The notes under the pieces were generated by a model. That model was not told the origin of the DNA and ran no database searches. It saw nothing but the letters and a program-made list of their open reading frames with translations. From the NCBI GenBank assembly GCA_003151495.1, contig PLXR01000133.1, positions 1 through 51,734 of the forward strand: DNA of 51,734 nt, written 5' to 3'. Positions 25,540 through 35,304 of this stretch are shown piece by piece; position 1 is the stretch's first letter; each line of letters starts with the position of its first letter. A program made the position numbers and the translations under genes. This DNA comes from Opitutaceae bacterium. Lineage in GTDB: Bacteria > Verrucomicrobiota > Verrucomicrobiia > Opitutales > Opitutaceae.

Positions 25540-27105
25540 ATGGAATTCGAGGTCGTCATCGCGGGAGGGGGATTTGCCGGGGCCTACTGCGCCCGGGCGC
25601 TCGGCCGGGCGCTCGGCGCGGCCGAGGGCGAGCGCAGGGTGGCGCTCGTTTCGGAGAGGAACGTGCTCGTGTTCCAGCCGATGCTCGCCGAGGTCGCGGG
25701 ATCCTCCCTCGCGCCCGTCGACGTCGTAAACCCGCTCCGCCAGTTCTGCAGGGGGGTCAACGTGCTCCAGGGGACGATCCAGAAGATCGACTGGGCCTCG
25801 AGGACGCTCTCCCTGGACGGGGGCCGCTTCACGCGGGACCACAAGGTGGGCTTCCGCCACCTCGTGCTCGCGCTCGGCAGCGTGACCGACCTGGCCTCGG
25901 TGCCGGGGATGCCCGAGTACGGATGGCCGATGAAGAACGTCTCCGACGCCCTCAGGCTTCGCGCCGCGCTCATCAACCGCCTCGAGGAGGCCAACCTGGT
26001 CGAGGACCCCGCGACCCGCGCCCGGCTGCTGACCTTCGTCGTGGTGGGGGGCGGGTACACGGGCGTCGAGACGGCGGGCCAGATGCTCGACTTCATCCGC
26101 CAGGCCCACCGGTTCTACGCCAACCTGAAGGAGTCGGAGCCGCGGGTCGTGCTCGTCCACAGCCAGAGTGAGCTCTTGGGCGAGATCGGGCCCAAGCTCG
26201 GGGCCTACGCGCGCGGGGTCCTCGTCAGCCGGGGCTTGGAGGTCCGGCTCAATGCCCGGGTCTCGGCCGTCTCGGCGATGCGCGTCGTCCTGGCCGACGG
26301 GACCGGGATCGAGGCCAACACGGTGGTGACCACCGTCGGCAACGCCCCCAACCCGGTCGTCATGGACCTCTGCCGGCAGCTCGGGATCGAGGCCGTGAGG
26401 GGGCGCGTGCCCACCGACTCCGCCATGAGGGTTGCCGGCGTGGGGTCGCTCTGGTGCGCGGGGGACGGCGCAGCCGTGCCCTGGAACGACGGGACCGTTG
26501 CCAAGGTGTCGCCGCCGACCGCCCAGTTCGCGCTGCGCCAGGGGAAGCTGCTCGGGGGCAACATCCTCGCCGTCCTTCGCGGGGGGCAGCCGCAGCCCTT
26601 CCGCTACCGCTACATGGGCCAGCTCGCGACGATCGGCGAGCGGGCCGCGGTGGCCGAGGTGTTCGGGCTGCACTTCAAGGGGTTCCTTGCCTGGTGGATG
26701 TGGCGGACGATCTACCTCGCAAAGCTCCCGGGAACGATGCGCAAGCTGCGCGTCATGATCGACTGGACCTTCGACCTCGTCTTCCCGAGGGACATAAGCC
26801 AGCTCCTTCCGCCGCCGGAGGACATCGTCCGGGCGATCCACCTGGAGAAGGGCGAGACGCTCTTCACCCGGGGCGCGCCGTGCCGGGGATTCTTCTACCT
26901 GAAGCAGGGCTCGCTCGTCGTCTCCGCGCCGGGGCTGCCGGACCGTTCCGTGCCGGCCGGGACCGTCATCGACCAGGGGGAACTCGACTCGTCCAACCTC
27001 TGGGAGTCGACCGCCGCCGCCGCGGAGGCCTGCGACCTCATCGTCTTCAGGGGACGGCTCCTCGAATACCTCCGCAGGGACCTGCGCCTCTCGAGGAGGA
27101 CCTGA
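25540..27105 (+). CDS. type II NADH dehydrogenase with C-terminal cNMP-binding-like domain
   Basis: A 521-residue flavoprotein. The first about 400 residues are an NDH-2: FAD-binding VIAGGGFAGAYCARAL, FQPMLAEVAGSSL, the second Rossmann motif VVVGGGYTGVE, and the late FAD block LWCAGDGAAVP. NDH-2 oxidises NADH and reduces quinone at the inner membrane without pumping protons. The segment FLAWWMWRTIYLAKLPG is the usual membrane-contacting region. Residues about 430-521 add a beta-rich domain resembling a cyclic-nucleotide-binding fold (GETLFTRGAPCRGFFYLKQGS in part), with an early Gly-Glu-x-Leu-Phe-x-x-Gly as in CNB domains. The phosphate-cassette Arg is not clear, so a nucleotide ligand is not assured. 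The ATG at 25540 begins directly with the flavin motif strand. Confidence 0.87.
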   Translation: MEFEVVIAGGGFAGAYCARALGRALGAAEGERRVALVSERNVLVFQPMLAEVAGSSLAPVDVVNPLRQFCRGVNVLQGTIQKIDWASRTLSLDGGRFTRDHKVGFRHLVLALGSVTDLASVPGMPEYGWPMKNVSDALRLRAALINRLEEANLVEDPATRARLLTFVVVGGGYTGVETAGQMLDFIRQAHRFYANLKESEPRVVLVHSQSELLGEIGPKLGAYARGVLVSRGLEVRLNARVSAVSAMRVVLADGTGIEANTVVTTVGNAPNPVVMDLCRQLGIEAVRGRVPTDSAMRVAGVGSLWCAGDGAAVPWNDGTVAKVSPPTAQFALRQGKLLGGNILAVLRGGQPQPFRYRYMGQLATIGERAAVAEVFGLHFKGFLAWWMWRTIYLAKLPGTMRKLRVMIDWTFDLVFPRDISQLLPPPEDIVRAIHLEKGETLFTRGAPCRGFFYLKQGSLVVSAPGLPDRSVPAGTVIDQGELDSSNLWESTAAAAEACDLIVFRGRLLEYLRRDLRLSRRT

Positions 27106-27115
27106 CCCCCGTGCG

Positions 27116-27697
27116 TCAGCCGGCGGTCGCCTCGCGGACAAGCGCGGCGATGGGACCCGGGAGTTCCAGGCCGAGCGCCAGCTCCTGCGCCCTCGGGCTC
27201 ATCTTCCTCCAGGTCTTCCTGAGGATGTCGACGAACTTCTCCCGGGGGTACTCCGCGTGCTGCGCCGCGAAGGCCTCGATCTCGCTCTCCAGGAACACGA
27301 GCACGGCCGCGTCCTCCAGCGCCTGGGTGCCCGGGTTGGTCTTCAGCCCCGTCTTCGAGACCCATGTCGCGGCCTCCGCGGCCCTCTCGGGGGGGATGCC
27401 GGCCCCGGCAAGGAGCTCCCGGGCGCGCTCCGCCTGCTTCACGTAGAGGGAGCGGCGCCACGCAAGGTAGCCGGCCTTCCCCTCGGGATACGAGGCGCGG
27501 GGCACGAGCCAGCGCTCGAGGTGCTGGCAGCGGGCGGCCAGCCGGAGTACGGGATCCGCGGCCGGGGCGATCCGGAGCACCCATTTCTCCATCTGGTCGG
27601 CGTAGGCGAGCTCCGACGCTCGCCCGTCGCGCGCGCGATTGGGATCGGCTGCGTGGGCGGCGTCGATCGCGGAGCGGGCCCGTTCGGCGGCGTCCAT
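27116..27697 (-). CDS. DUF4202 family protein
   Basis: A 193-residue protein matching the DUF4202 family, whose members are soluble, helical and uncharacterised. Diagnostic blocks are ADPNRARDG, a central RCQHLERWLVPRASYPEGKAGYLAWR segment quoted in part as RCQHLERWLVPR, and the late LEDAAVLVFLESEIEAF and KFVDILRKTWRKMS. The Gln-His-Leu-Glu pattern and later Glu-Asp resemble metal-binding HD-type residues, which is my inference. It lies 1 base after the DUF2007 gene, which follows glyQS by 13 bases, so the three form a likely operon. Confidence 0.82.
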   Translation of the reverse strand: MDAAERARSAIDAAHAADPNRARDGRASELAYADQMEKWVLRIAPAADPVLRLAARCQHLERWLVPRASYPEGKAGYLAWRRSLYVKQAERARELLAGAGIPPERAAEAATWVSKTGLKTNPGTQALEDAAVLVFLESEIEAFAAQHAEYPREKFVDILRKTWRKMSPRAQELALGLELPGPIAALVREATAG

Positions 27698-27698
27698 G

Positions 27699-27896
27699 CT
27701 ATCCCTTCGCCTCCTCGAGGATCCTCTTCGCCTCCTCGAGGTCCTCCTCCGCCACCTGGAGCCGGATCCCGCCCGTCTGGCCGCGGTAGGTGACCGAAAG
27801 CTCGTCGGGGACGAAGGAGGCGATGCCGCAATCGTCGAGGAGCGAGCGCAGCAGCAGCGCCTCGTCCACGCTCGAGCATTCGACGACGGTGGTCAT
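27699..27896 (-). CDS. DUF2007 small protein
   Basis: A 65-residue protein of the DUF2007 family, a small ferredoxin-like fold sometimes called putative signal-transducing protein. Typical features are the opening VVECSSVDEALLLRSLLDDCGI, here from residue 4, a central Val-Pro-Asp-Glu turn, and a C-terminal VAEEDLEEAKRILEE helix. It sits between glyQS (13 bases upstream) and the DUF4202 gene (1 base downstream). No specific role is known; tight spacing suggests co-translation with glyQS. Confidence 0.82.
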   Translation of the reverse strand: MTTVVECSSVDEALLLRSLLDDCGIASFVPDELSVTYRGQTGGIRLQVAEEDLEEAKRILEEAKG

Positions 27897-27909
27897 GGCC
27901 CGGGGGCTC

Positions 27910-29433
27910 TCAATAGACCTTTTCCTCGAGAAGGGCGAAAAGCTCGGCCTCGCCGATGCGCTTCTGCTGCATCGAGTCGCGCTCCCGGAGCGTGAACAAC
28001 CCGTCCTTCTCGATCGTCTCGAAGTCGATCGTGACGCACCAGGGGGTCCCGATCTCGTCCTGCCGCCGGTAGCGGCGGCCGATGGCGCCGGACTCGTCGT
28101 AGAACACGGCGTACCGGCGCTGGAGCTTCTTGTGGAGGGCCTCCGCGCGCGCCACGAGCTCGGGCTTGTTCTTCAGGAGCGGGAACACGGCGACCTTAAC
28201 CGGGGCGATGCGCGGGGAGAGGCGAAGGACGGTGCGCTTCTCGACGTTGCCCTTCTCGTCCTTCACCTCCTCCTCGGCGTATCCCGCGCAGAGGACCGCG
28301 AGGAAGATCCTGTCGACGCCGACGGCGGGCTCGACGACATGGGGGATGAACTTCTTCTTCGTGGACTCGTCGAAGATCGCCTGGGGGACGCCGCTGCACT
28401 TCTCGTGCTGGGTCAGGTCGTAGTTGCCGCGCGCCGCGATGCCCCAGAGCTCCTGCACGCCGAACGGGTACCGGAACATGATGTCCGTCGTCCCCCTGGA
28501 GTAGAACGCCAGCTTCTCCTTGGGGTGGTCGTACTCCGAGAGGTGGGACTCGGGCAGGCCGATCGACACCAGCCAGTCGCGGCACCAGTTGATCCAGTCC
28601 CGGTGGCATTTGGCCCAGTCCGCGTCCTCGTGGATGAAATACTCCATCTCCATCTGCTCGAACTCCCGGGAGCGGAAGATGAAGTTCCTCGGGGTGATCT
28701 CGTTGCGGAAGGACTTCCCGATCTGGGCGATCCCGAAGGGCAGCTTCACCCGGCCGGTGTCCACGACCGACTTGAAGTCGGCGAACATGCCCTGCGCGGT
28801 CTCAGGCCTGAGGTAGGCGACCGACGAGGCGTCGGTCATCGCCCCCACGTTCGTCTGGAACATCATGTTGAAGGACCGGGGCGCGGTGAGGCTCCCGGGC
28901 TCGCCGGTCGCGGGGGAGGGGATCAGGGCGATCTCCTCGGGCCTCGCCTCGGTCATGTCGCGGGGCTTCACGGCCTCCAGCTTCCCCTGGACGGCCTTCT
29001 TGCGCTTCAGCGTCTCGGCCGCCTCCTGGAGCGCCTCCGCCGTGCGCTCGCTCTCAAGGGCGCTCACGTAGCCCACGGTGGCGCCGTCGACCACGACGGT
29101 CGCGAAGAAGAGCTGGTCCGCGCGGTAGCGCTGCTTCGAGGCCCTGCAGTCCACGAGGGGGTCCGTGAAGCCCGCGACGTGGCCCGACGCCTCCCAGACC
29201 TTCGGGTGCATGATGATCGAGGTCTCGATGCCGACCACGTCGTCGCGCCGGCGGACCATGTCGTCCCACCAGCAGTCGCGGATGTTCCGCTTCAGCTCGG
29301 CGCCAAGGGGGCCGTAGTCGAAGAACCCGTTGATCCCGCCGTAGATCTCGGAGGACTGGAATATGAAACCCCGGCGCTTGCACAGAGCGACAAGCGTTTC
29401 CATCGAGACGGCGGGGGAGGTGGGTTCGGGCAT
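27910..29433 (-). CDS. glyQS: glycyl-tRNA synthetase, single-chain (dimeric alpha2) type
   Basis: This enzyme charges tRNA-Gly with glycine in the cytoplasm. The 507-residue length and motifs match the alpha2, eukaryote-like GlyRS and not the alpha2beta2 form found in most Gram-negatives. N-terminal [15 protein letters not shown] is the family start, followed by the class II motifs [10 protein letters not shown] and [14 protein letters not shown]. The motif 3 segment [13 protein letters not shown] precedes the anticodon-binding domain ([12 protein letters not shown]). The ATG at 29433 is taken; an upstream alternative at 29472 adds 13 poorly conserved residues. It is the first of three tightly spaced genes. 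Confidence 0.96.
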   Translation of the reverse strand: MPEPTSPAVSMETLVALCKRRGFIFQSSEIYGGINGFFDYGPLGAELKRNIRDCWWDDMVRRRDDVVGIETSIIMHPKVWEASGHVAGFTDPLVDCRASKQRYRADQLFFATVVVDGATVGYVSALESERTAEALQEAAETLKRKKAVQGKLEAVKPRDMTEARPEEIALIPSPATGEPGSLTAPRSFNMMFQTNVGAMTDASSVAYLRPETAQGMFADFKSVVDTGRVKLPFGIAQIGKSFRNEITPRNFIFRSREFEQMEMEYFIHEDADWAKCHRDWINWCRDWLVSIGLPESHLSEYDHPKEKLAFYSRGTTDIMFRYPFGVQELWGIAARGNYDLTQHEKCSGVPQAIFDESTKKKFIPHVVEPAVGVDRIFLAVLCAGYAEEEVKDEKGNVEKRTVLRLSPRIAPVKVAVFPLLKNKPELVARAEALHKKLQRRYAVFYDESGAIGRRYRRQDEIGTPWCVTIDFETIEKDGLFTLRERDSMQQKRIGEAELFALLEEKVY

Positions 29434-29515
29434 GGCCGTCGATACATATCGCCTGGGACGGGCCCCGGTCAATTCCCGGGTTCTCCCGGCCTGGATATGG
29501 GGGCTTTTTCGCCCC

Positions 29516-31105
29516 TCAGGGCCGGTTCATAGCCTCGCGGAAGAGGTCGCAGACCTGCCCCCTCTGGTTCGTGAGGACGACCTCGTCGCCGGAAGTCGTG
29601 AAGGCGAGGTAGCTGCGCGCCTTCCCGTCGTGGGTGGGCCAGGGCGCGACGCCCGCTCCGTTCGGGTTCCCGGTCTTCGCGAAGTTGGTCCAATACGCCT
29701 GGATCGCGGCCGACAGCCTGTGGTCGGCGTCCTGGAAGTCGCCGCCCTGCCCCCCCGTCTTGAGGAGGTTCCCGAACACATAGGGCAGGTCGCTCGAATG
29801 CCCGGTCTTCGGCCTCGGCGGGATGGCCCGGTCGAACTCGTACTCCCAGGTCGCGTTGCCCGCGGCGGCGTGCCACTCGCCCTGGACGATGGCAGGGCAG
29901 CGGAACATGTCGCCCCCCCACTGTTCGGCCGCGTTGCCATAGAGGGGGTCGGCGGCGATCGAGGCCCCGTCCTTCTCGAGGCCAAACAGCCCGAAGGCCT
30001 TGGGGGCCACGTCCCCGAGGATGGTCCTCATCGACGCCCTGAGCTCCTCGGGTGCGCCGTTGGCCGGGAACTCTATCGCGGCGCTGCCTATGATCAGCGG
30101 CACCGGGGCCTCCCTCCCCTTGGCGAAGGACTCCGCAGGGGACGCGGGAAGGACCCAGCCGTCCGTCGTCAGCGCAAGCATCCATGGCCCCGAGCGGATG
30201 AGCGCGGCGGCGGGCAGGGAGCGCAGGAACGGAAGAGCGCCCGTGGCGGGCGCGCCCAGCTTGGCTGCCGCGTCGGCCCCGGCCCGCTCGCTCTCGGGGA
30301 GTGTCGGCGCCGACGGATAGTAGCGGGAGGGTCCGCTCTCCGCGATGGCCCTGTGGAACAGCCCCTTGGCCAGGGGCGACGTCATGAGGGCGAGGACGTC
30401 CATGGACCCCGCGGACTGGCCGAAGAGGGTGACGTTTCCCGGGTCGCCTCCGAAGCGGACGATATTGTCGCGCACCCATCGGAGGGCGGCGGCCTGGTCC
30501 ATGATCCCGTAGTTGCCGGACGCGTGGTGGGGAGACTCCTGGGTGAGCTCGGGGTGGGCGAAGTACCCGAGGATGCCGAGCCTGTATTCGACGACGACGA
30601 GCACGACCCCGTGGCCGATGAGGGATTTCCCCTCGTAGAGGGGGTCGAAGCCGCCCGCCCCCGCCACGTTCGCGCCCCCGTGGATCCAGACCATCACGGG
30701 CAGGCCCGCCTTGGAATCGGCCCGGGGCGTCCACACGTCCAGATAGAGGCAGTCCTCGCTGCCCGCGGCTGCGAAGTCGTCGTTCCACCCGAGCGCGGGC
30801 TGCGCGGACGGCGGCCCTGACTTGTCCGCCTCACGGACGCCGTCCCAGCCCAGGACAGGCATGGGCTCACGCCAGCGGAGCGCGCCTGTGGGCGGCTGCG
30901 CGAAGGGGACGCCCCTGAAGATCGCGCCCCCGCCCTCGAGCAACCGTCCCCTCACCTGACCGCCCGTCACGGCGACGACTGGGTCCGGAACCGCGGCAGC
31001 GGCCGTCTGGGCGAAATTCAATGAGAGCAGGGCGCTGGCCATGGCCAGCGCACCGGCATGAAGGTGCCGGGCCAAGGGGAAACGGATACGTGTGGGATGG
31101 TTCAT
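29516..31105 (-). CDS. type B carboxylesterase, exported
   Basis: A 529-residue alpha/beta hydrolase of the carboxylesterase type B family. It has a signal peptide ([17 protein letters not shown]), so it is probably periplasmic or secreted. Family marks are [12 protein letters not shown], the oxyanion IHGGA, and the nucleophile S231 in GQSAGS. A Glu, E345, sits in GSAAIEFP where the acid normally lies in a GxxxxEG motif; here the following Gly is Phe. The catalytic His sits in [12 protein letters not shown]. The ester substrate is unknown. It is 66 bases downstream of dcp on the same strand, at the end of a run of an efflux pump, an esterase and a peptidase. Confidence 0.9.
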   Translation of the reverse strand: MNHPTRIRFPLARHLHAGALAMASALLSLNFAQTAAAAVPDPVVAVTGGQVRGRLLEGGGAIFRGVPFAQPPTGALRWREPMPVLGWDGVREADKSGPPSAQPALGWNDDFAAAGSEDCLYLDVWTPRADSKAGLPVMVWIHGGANVAGAGGFDPLYEGKSLIGHGVVLVVVEYRLGILGYFAHPELTQESPHHASGNYGIMDQAAALRWVRDNIVRFGGDPGNVTLFGQSAGSMDVLALMTSPLAKGLFHRAIAESGPSRYYPSAPTLPESERAGADAAAKLGAPATGALPFLRSLPAAALIRSGPWMLALTTDGWVLPASPAESFAKGREAPVPLIIGSAAIEFPANGAPEELRASMRTILGDVAPKAFGLFGLEKDGASIAADPLYGNAAEQWGGDMFRCPAIVQGEWHAAAGNATWEYEFDRAIPPRPKTGHSSDLPYVFGNLLKTGGQGGDFQDADHRLSAAIQAYWTNFAKTGNPNGAGVAPWPTHDGKARSYLAFTTSGDEVVLTNQRGQVCDLFREAMNRP

Positions 31106-31171
31106 GGGGTGCGGGATTGGCGGCCAAAGCGTCTGCGGAGGGATGAAGGGTGAGGCCCCGGAATCCTGGGC

Positions 31172-33217
31172 CTAGCTCAAATCGAGGCCCCGGTGCCTGA
31201 TGAGGGGCCCGACTTCCGGGTCCTTCCCGGTGAAATCGCGGAACTGGGTCATCGGCTCGACGCTGCATCCCCTGGACAGCACGGTGGCCCGGAAATGGTC
31301 GCCGTTGGCGCGGCTGAGACCGCCGGACGACCGGAACCACTCGATGCTGTCGGCGGTGATGACGTCCGCCCAGATGTAGGAGTAGTAACCGGCGGAATAT
31401 CCCGAGGGGAACGCGTGCATGAAATACGTCGACCTGTAGCGGGGAGGCACGGGCCAAAGGTCGGCGCCATTCCTGGCCAGGACCGCGGACTCGAACCCGG
31501 CCACGTCGCTCGGTACCTGGTCCGGCCTTAGCGAGTGCCAGGCCAGGTCCAGGAGCACGGATTCCAGATACTCCGTCGTGTCGTACCCATTGTTGAATTT
31601 ACGCGTCGCGAGCATCCTCTCCAGAAGCGCGGCGGGCATGGGCTCCCCGGTCCTGTGGTGCCTGGCGTAGTTCCTGACGACCTCGGGCCAGGAGGCCCAC
31701 ATCTCGTTGATCTGCGAGGGGAATTCCACGAAGTCGCGGGGAACCCTGGTTCCGGAGAACCGGGGGTACCGGACCCTAGAGAGCATTCCGTGCAGGCAGT
31801 GGCCGAACTCGTGGAAGAGGGTCACGACCTCCTCGAAGGTCAGCAGCGTGGGCTCGCTCGCCGCGGGCCTCCTGAAGTTCTGGTGGTTGGCGACGACGGG
31901 CCTGTCTCCAAACAGCGTGCATTGGGCGACATACTCGTTCATCCAGGCTCCTCCCATCTTCGAGGGTCGGGCGTAGAAGTCCTCCAGGAGAAGGGCGATC
32001 GGCAGGCTGTCGGCGTCAAACACCTCGAAGACGCGGACGTCGGGCCGATATACCGGCAGGTCGTGGCGCTCCCTGAACGTCAGGCCGAAGAGCCTGTTGG
32101 CGGCAAAGAAAAGGCCGTCCTGGAGAACGCGCTCGAGCTCGAAATAGGGCTTCAGCAGGGACTCGTCCACGTCGTAGCGCTCCCTGCGGACCCTTTCCGC
32201 GTAGAAATCCCAGTCCCAGGCGGCGAGCCGGGGGGCGCCGGGCTCGCGGTCCATGAGGGCCTGGATGTCCGCGGCTTCCCTGCGCGCCTTGGCGACAGCC
32301 AGGGGGACAAGCTGCGAAATCAGGCCCTCGACCGCTCCCGATGTCCGCGCCGTCTGGTCCTCGACCCGGTACGCCGCGTGGTTCTCGAAGCCGAGGAGGG
32401 CGGCGTGCTCCGCCCTCAGCGTGGCGATCCTGAGCAAGAGCGACTGGTTGTCATAGGGTCCCCCGTGGGCTCCCCGCGCGAGGGACGCCCCCATGACGCG
32501 CTCCCGGAGCGCGCGGTCTTCCAGCGACGAGAGCAGCGGCTGGCCCGTCGTGTTGCGCAGCCGGATGACATACTCCCCGGGCCTGTTGTCGGCCTTCGCC
32601 TCGTCCGCGAGGCCAGAGACCTCCGCCTCGGACAGGCCCGCCAGCTCGGAACGGTCATGGACCACCACCGAGGAGGCGTTCATCTCGTTGAGTATGTTCT
32701 GACTGAAGCTCGCCAGCAGCCCCGCGAGCTCCGCGTTCAATGCCTTGAGCCGTGACTTCCCGGAATCCGGCAGGCGGGCGCCGTGTCGCACATAGTCCCT
32801 TTGGTAGCGTTCGAGCAGCCGGAGCGACTCGGGATCGAGCCCAAGCTCCGCCCGCCGCGCGTTGAGCGACTCGATCCGCGCGAACAGATCGGCGTTCAGA
32901 TGGATCGCATCATGGTGGCCCGAGAGCCTCGGGGCCATGGTGCTCTCGATCCTCTTCATCTCGTCGCTCGATTCGGCGTCCTTCATGTTGAAGAAGACGG
33001 ATGAGACGCGCGTGAGAAGCCGCCCCGAGCGCTCCATGGCCGCGACCGTGTTCTCAAATGTGGGGGCGTCCGAATTGGAAGCAATGGCCTCGACCTCCCC
33101 CAGGTGCTCCGCCATCCCCTTTTCAAACGCCGGCTCGTAGTCCGATTCCCTGATCCGGTCGAACGGCGGCAGGTGGTAGGGCAGCGGGCTCTCGGCAAAG
33201 AAGGGGTTCTCGGACAT
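31172..33217 (-). CDS. dcp: M3 family peptidyl-dipeptidase Dcp
   Basis: A 681-residue zinc peptidase that removes dipeptides from the C-terminus of peptides and recycles degradation products. The zinc motif HEFGH is at about residue 468, with the third ligand Glu in FVEFPSQINEMWA downstream. The C-terminal substrate segment HAFPSGYSAGYYSYIWADV is also typical. Length and the opening NPFFAESPLPYHLPPFD match Dcp more than oligopeptidase A (PrlC). No signal peptide is seen, giving a cytoplasmic enzyme. It lies 48 bases after the Fes-like esterase gene and 66 before the carboxylesterase. Confidence 0.94.
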   Translation of the reverse strand: MSENPFFAESPLPYHLPPFDRIRESDYEPAFEKGMAEHLGEVEAIASNSDAPTFENTVAAMERSGRLLTRVSSVFFNMKDAESSDEMKRIESTMAPRLSGHHDAIHLNADLFARIESLNARRAELGLDPESLRLLERYQRDYVRHGARLPDSGKSRLKALNAELAGLLASFSQNILNEMNASSVVVHDRSELAGLSEAEVSGLADEAKADNRPGEYVIRLRNTTGQPLLSSLEDRALRERVMGASLARGAHGGPYDNQSLLLRIATLRAEHAALLGFENHAAYRVEDQTARTSGAVEGLISQLVPLAVAKARREAADIQALMDREPGAPRLAAWDWDFYAERVRRERYDVDESLLKPYFELERVLQDGLFFAANRLFGLTFRERHDLPVYRPDVRVFEVFDADSLPIALLLEDFYARPSKMGGAWMNEYVAQCTLFGDRPVVANHQNFRRPAASEPTLLTFEEVVTLFHEFGHCLHGMLSRVRYPRFSGTRVPRDFVEFPSQINEMWASWPEVVRNYARHHRTGEPMPAALLERMLATRKFNNGYDTTEYLESVLLDLAWHSLRPDQVPSDVAGFESAVLARNGADLWPVPPRYRSTYFMHAFPSGYSAGYYSYIWADVITADSIEWFRSSGGLSRANGDHFRATVLSRGCSVEPMTQFRDFTGKDPEVGPLIRHRGLDLS

Positions 33218-33265
33218 CGGGGTCTCAATGAAGCATATCGCCCAGCCTTGGGCCAGCCCGGTCGC

Positions 33266-34018
33266 CTATCCCAGCAACGCGGTGAGTCCCGCCGCCATGG
33301 TATGGGGCACGACGTCGTAGTGGTCGTGTCCGGGGAACCTCTCCACGGCCACGTGAAGCCCCTCGAAGGGCCGCCCCTTGAGCCCCTGTTCCAGCAGGGC
33401 CAGGTCGCCCAACATCGAGGGCGTGTCCTCCTCGCCCACGCCCATGTAGAGCCTCCCCTTGAGCGCCGCCTGGCGGTCGCGCAGCCCGGACGCCAGGCCA
33501 AGCAGGCTCCTGTTGTCCCACCAGATCGACGGAGCGCTCGCGAGCGCAAGGTCGAAGAACGGGCGCTCCTGGAAGAGCGCGTGGAGCACGAGCAGCGAGC
33601 CGAGCGAGTGGCCCGCCATGACACGGCCCGTCTCCCTCAGCGGGAGGCTCCGGGCGAGCTCCGGCCAGAGCGAGCCGGAAAGGTAGGCGAGGAACCGGTC
33701 GGCACCCCCGCTTCCCGGCTCGTCGGGGGAGGCGGTGGGGGTGTAGTCGCGCCCCCGGAAATTCCCGGGCTTTCCAAACCCCGACCCGTATCCCACCCCC
33801 ACGACGACGGTGGGAGGGATGCGGCCGGCCGCGGCAAGCGAGCGAGCCGCCCCCGCCGTGGCGTCGAAGAGGTAGTCCCCGTCCATGACGAGCACGGCGG
33901 GGAACGGTCCCCGCGCGCCCTTGGATTCCGGGGCGTCTATGTAGATAACGTAGTCGGTCCCGGTCTCCTCGGAGTGCGAGGTGAACGCGGGCCTTGCTTT
34001 GGTGATCGGGGGAGTCAT
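33266..34018 (-). CDS. alpha/beta hydrolase, Fes/IroE-type putative esterase
   Basis: A 250-residue protein of the putative esterase family that includes enterobactin esterases and feruloyl esterases. The nucleophile elbow is GHSLGS, preceded by PVVVGVGYG-type strand (here PTVVVGVGYGS) and RGRDYTPTASP, a block typical of siderophore-esterase-like proteins. The catalytic His is in FPGHDHYDVVP. There is no signal peptide, so it is cytoplasmic. It begins 4 bases after the fsr stop, indicating an operon. No siderophore genes are in the window, so a siderophore substrate should not be assumed. Confidence 0.85.
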   Translation of the reverse strand: MTPPITKARPAFTSHSEETGTDYVIYIDAPESKGARGPFPAVLVMDGDYLFDATAGAARSLAAAGRIPPTVVVGVGYGSGFGKPGNFRGRDYTPTASPDEPGSGGADRFLAYLSGSLWPELARSLPLRETGRVMAGHSLGSLLVLHALFQERPFFDLALASAPSIWWDNRSLLGLASGLRDRQAALKGRLYMGVGEEDTPSMLGDLALLEQGLKGRPFEGLHVAVERFPGHDHYDVVPHTMAAGLTALLG

Positions 34019-34022
34019 GGCG

Positions 34023-35261
34023 TCAAACGGGTCCGGCGGCCTCCTCCCGGAGGCGCCGCGTCCTGCGGCTTGCGCCCTCGATGTCGGGAAGGAGCCACGC
34101 GAGGAGGCCTATCAGAGGAAGGTAGCCGCAAACGTTGAAAACGAATCCGATGCTCGTGAGATCGGCAAGTCGCCCGAGCGCCGCCGCGCCGACGCCGGCG
34201 CAACCGAAGGCCAAGCCGAAGAAGAGCCCGGAGATCATGCCGACCCTGCCCGGCACGAGCTCCTGCGCGTAGACGAGGATCGCCGAGAACGCCGAGGCCA
34301 GGATAACGCCGATGAAGACGGTCAGGACCACCGTCAGGGCCAGTCCCGCATGGGGAAGGAGGATCGAAAACGGCGCGACTCCCAGGATTGACACCCAGAT
34401 CACGATCTTCCTCCCGAACCGGTCGCCGAGCGGGCCGCCCAGGATGGTCCCCGTGGCGACCGCGGCCAGGAAAACGAAGAGAAGGTACTGCGCCCCCTGG
34501 ATCGAGAGGTTGAACCGGTGAATCAGGTAGAACGTGTAGTAGTTGGTGAGGCTGACCAGGTAGATGTACTTCGAGAAGACGAGGATGATGAGGACGACCA
34601 GGGACAGGGCCACCTTCCCGGGCGGCAGGGCTTGGGCGGCGTGCGCGGCCACGCGCTTCCTGAATGCCGGAAGGTGTTGCCCGTACCAGGCGCCCACCCG
34701 CGTGAGCAGCACGATCCCGCCGAAGGCAACCGCGGTGAACCACAGGATCGAGGACTGCCCGTTGGGCACGATGATGAGGGCCGCCAGCAGGGGCCCGAGC
34801 GACGAGCCCAGGTTGCCTCCGGTCTGGAAGACGGACTGCGCGAGCCCGTGCTTGTCTCCCGCGGCCATGTGCGCGACGCGTGAAGCCTCGGGGTGGAAGA
34901 TGGATGAGCCCATCCCGACCAGGGCGGATGAGAACAGGATCATGGGGTAGCTTCCCGCCCTCGAAAGGAAGACGAGCCCGACAAGGGTCAGGCCCATGCC
35001 GAACGCAAGGGAGTAGGGCTTGGGATGCCGGTCCGTGTAGCGCCCGACCAGGGGCTGCAGGAGGGACGCCGTGAGCTGGAAGCAAAGTGTGATCATCCCG
35101 ATTTGCACGTACGTCAGCCCGAAGGACGCCTTTAGAACGGGATAGATCGACGGCAGCAGCGCCTGCAGCGTGTCGTTGATCATGTGGGACACGCCGAGCG
35201 CGAGTAGTATCCCCATGAAGGTCTTGTGGCCGGCCGGGGCGGCCTCGGAGTCGCTTTGCAC
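34023..35261 (-). CDS. fsr: MFS transporter of the Fsr (fosmidomycin resistance) family
   Basis: A 412-residue major facilitator with about twelve hydrophobic segments. Fsr-type marks are SHMINDTLQALLPSIYPVLK near the start, PLVGRYTDRHPKPY in loop 2-3 and SSIFHPEASRVAH in helix 4-5, and GGPLGDRFGRK in loop 8-9. E. coli Fsr exports fosmidomycin; natural substrates in other bacteria are unknown. The start is a GTG at 35261; an ATG at 35216 within the first helix region is a shorter alternative. It lies 43 bases after the response-regulator stop and 4 bases before the esterase gene. Confidence 0.9.
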   Translation of the reverse strand: MQSDSEAAPAGHKTFMGILLALGVSHMINDTLQALLPSIYPVLKASFGLTYVQIGMITLCFQLTASLLQPLVGRYTDRHPKPYSLAFGMGLTLVGLVFLSRAGSYPMILFSSALVGMGSSIFHPEASRVAHMAAGDKHGLAQSVFQTGGNLGSSLGPLLAALIIVPNGQSSILWFTAVAFGGIVLLTRVGAWYGQHLPAFRKRVAAHAAQALPPGKVALSLVVLIILVFSKYIYLVSLTNYYTFYLIHRFNLSIQGAQYLLFVFLAAVATGTILGGPLGDRFGRKIVIWVSILGVAPFSILLPHAGLALTVVLTVFIGVILASAFSAILVYAQELVPGRVGMISGLFFGLAFGCAGVGAAALGRLADLTSIGFVFNVCGYLPLIGLLAWLLPDIEGASRRTRRLREEAAGPV

Positions 35262-35304
35262 CGGACCTACCTATCCGCGGCCGCGCAATCCGCAACTCCC
35301 GCCG

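Noticed and set aside
29495..29516. GGGGC-TTTTTC-GCCCC hairpin near the carboxylesterase stop
   Set aside because: The T run lies in the loop rather than after the stem, so it is not a Rho-independent terminator.
35268..35274. TACCTAT heptamer upstream of fsr matching the NarL half-site
   Set aside because: A single 7-base match is expected by chance; no paired copy or promoter context is visible.
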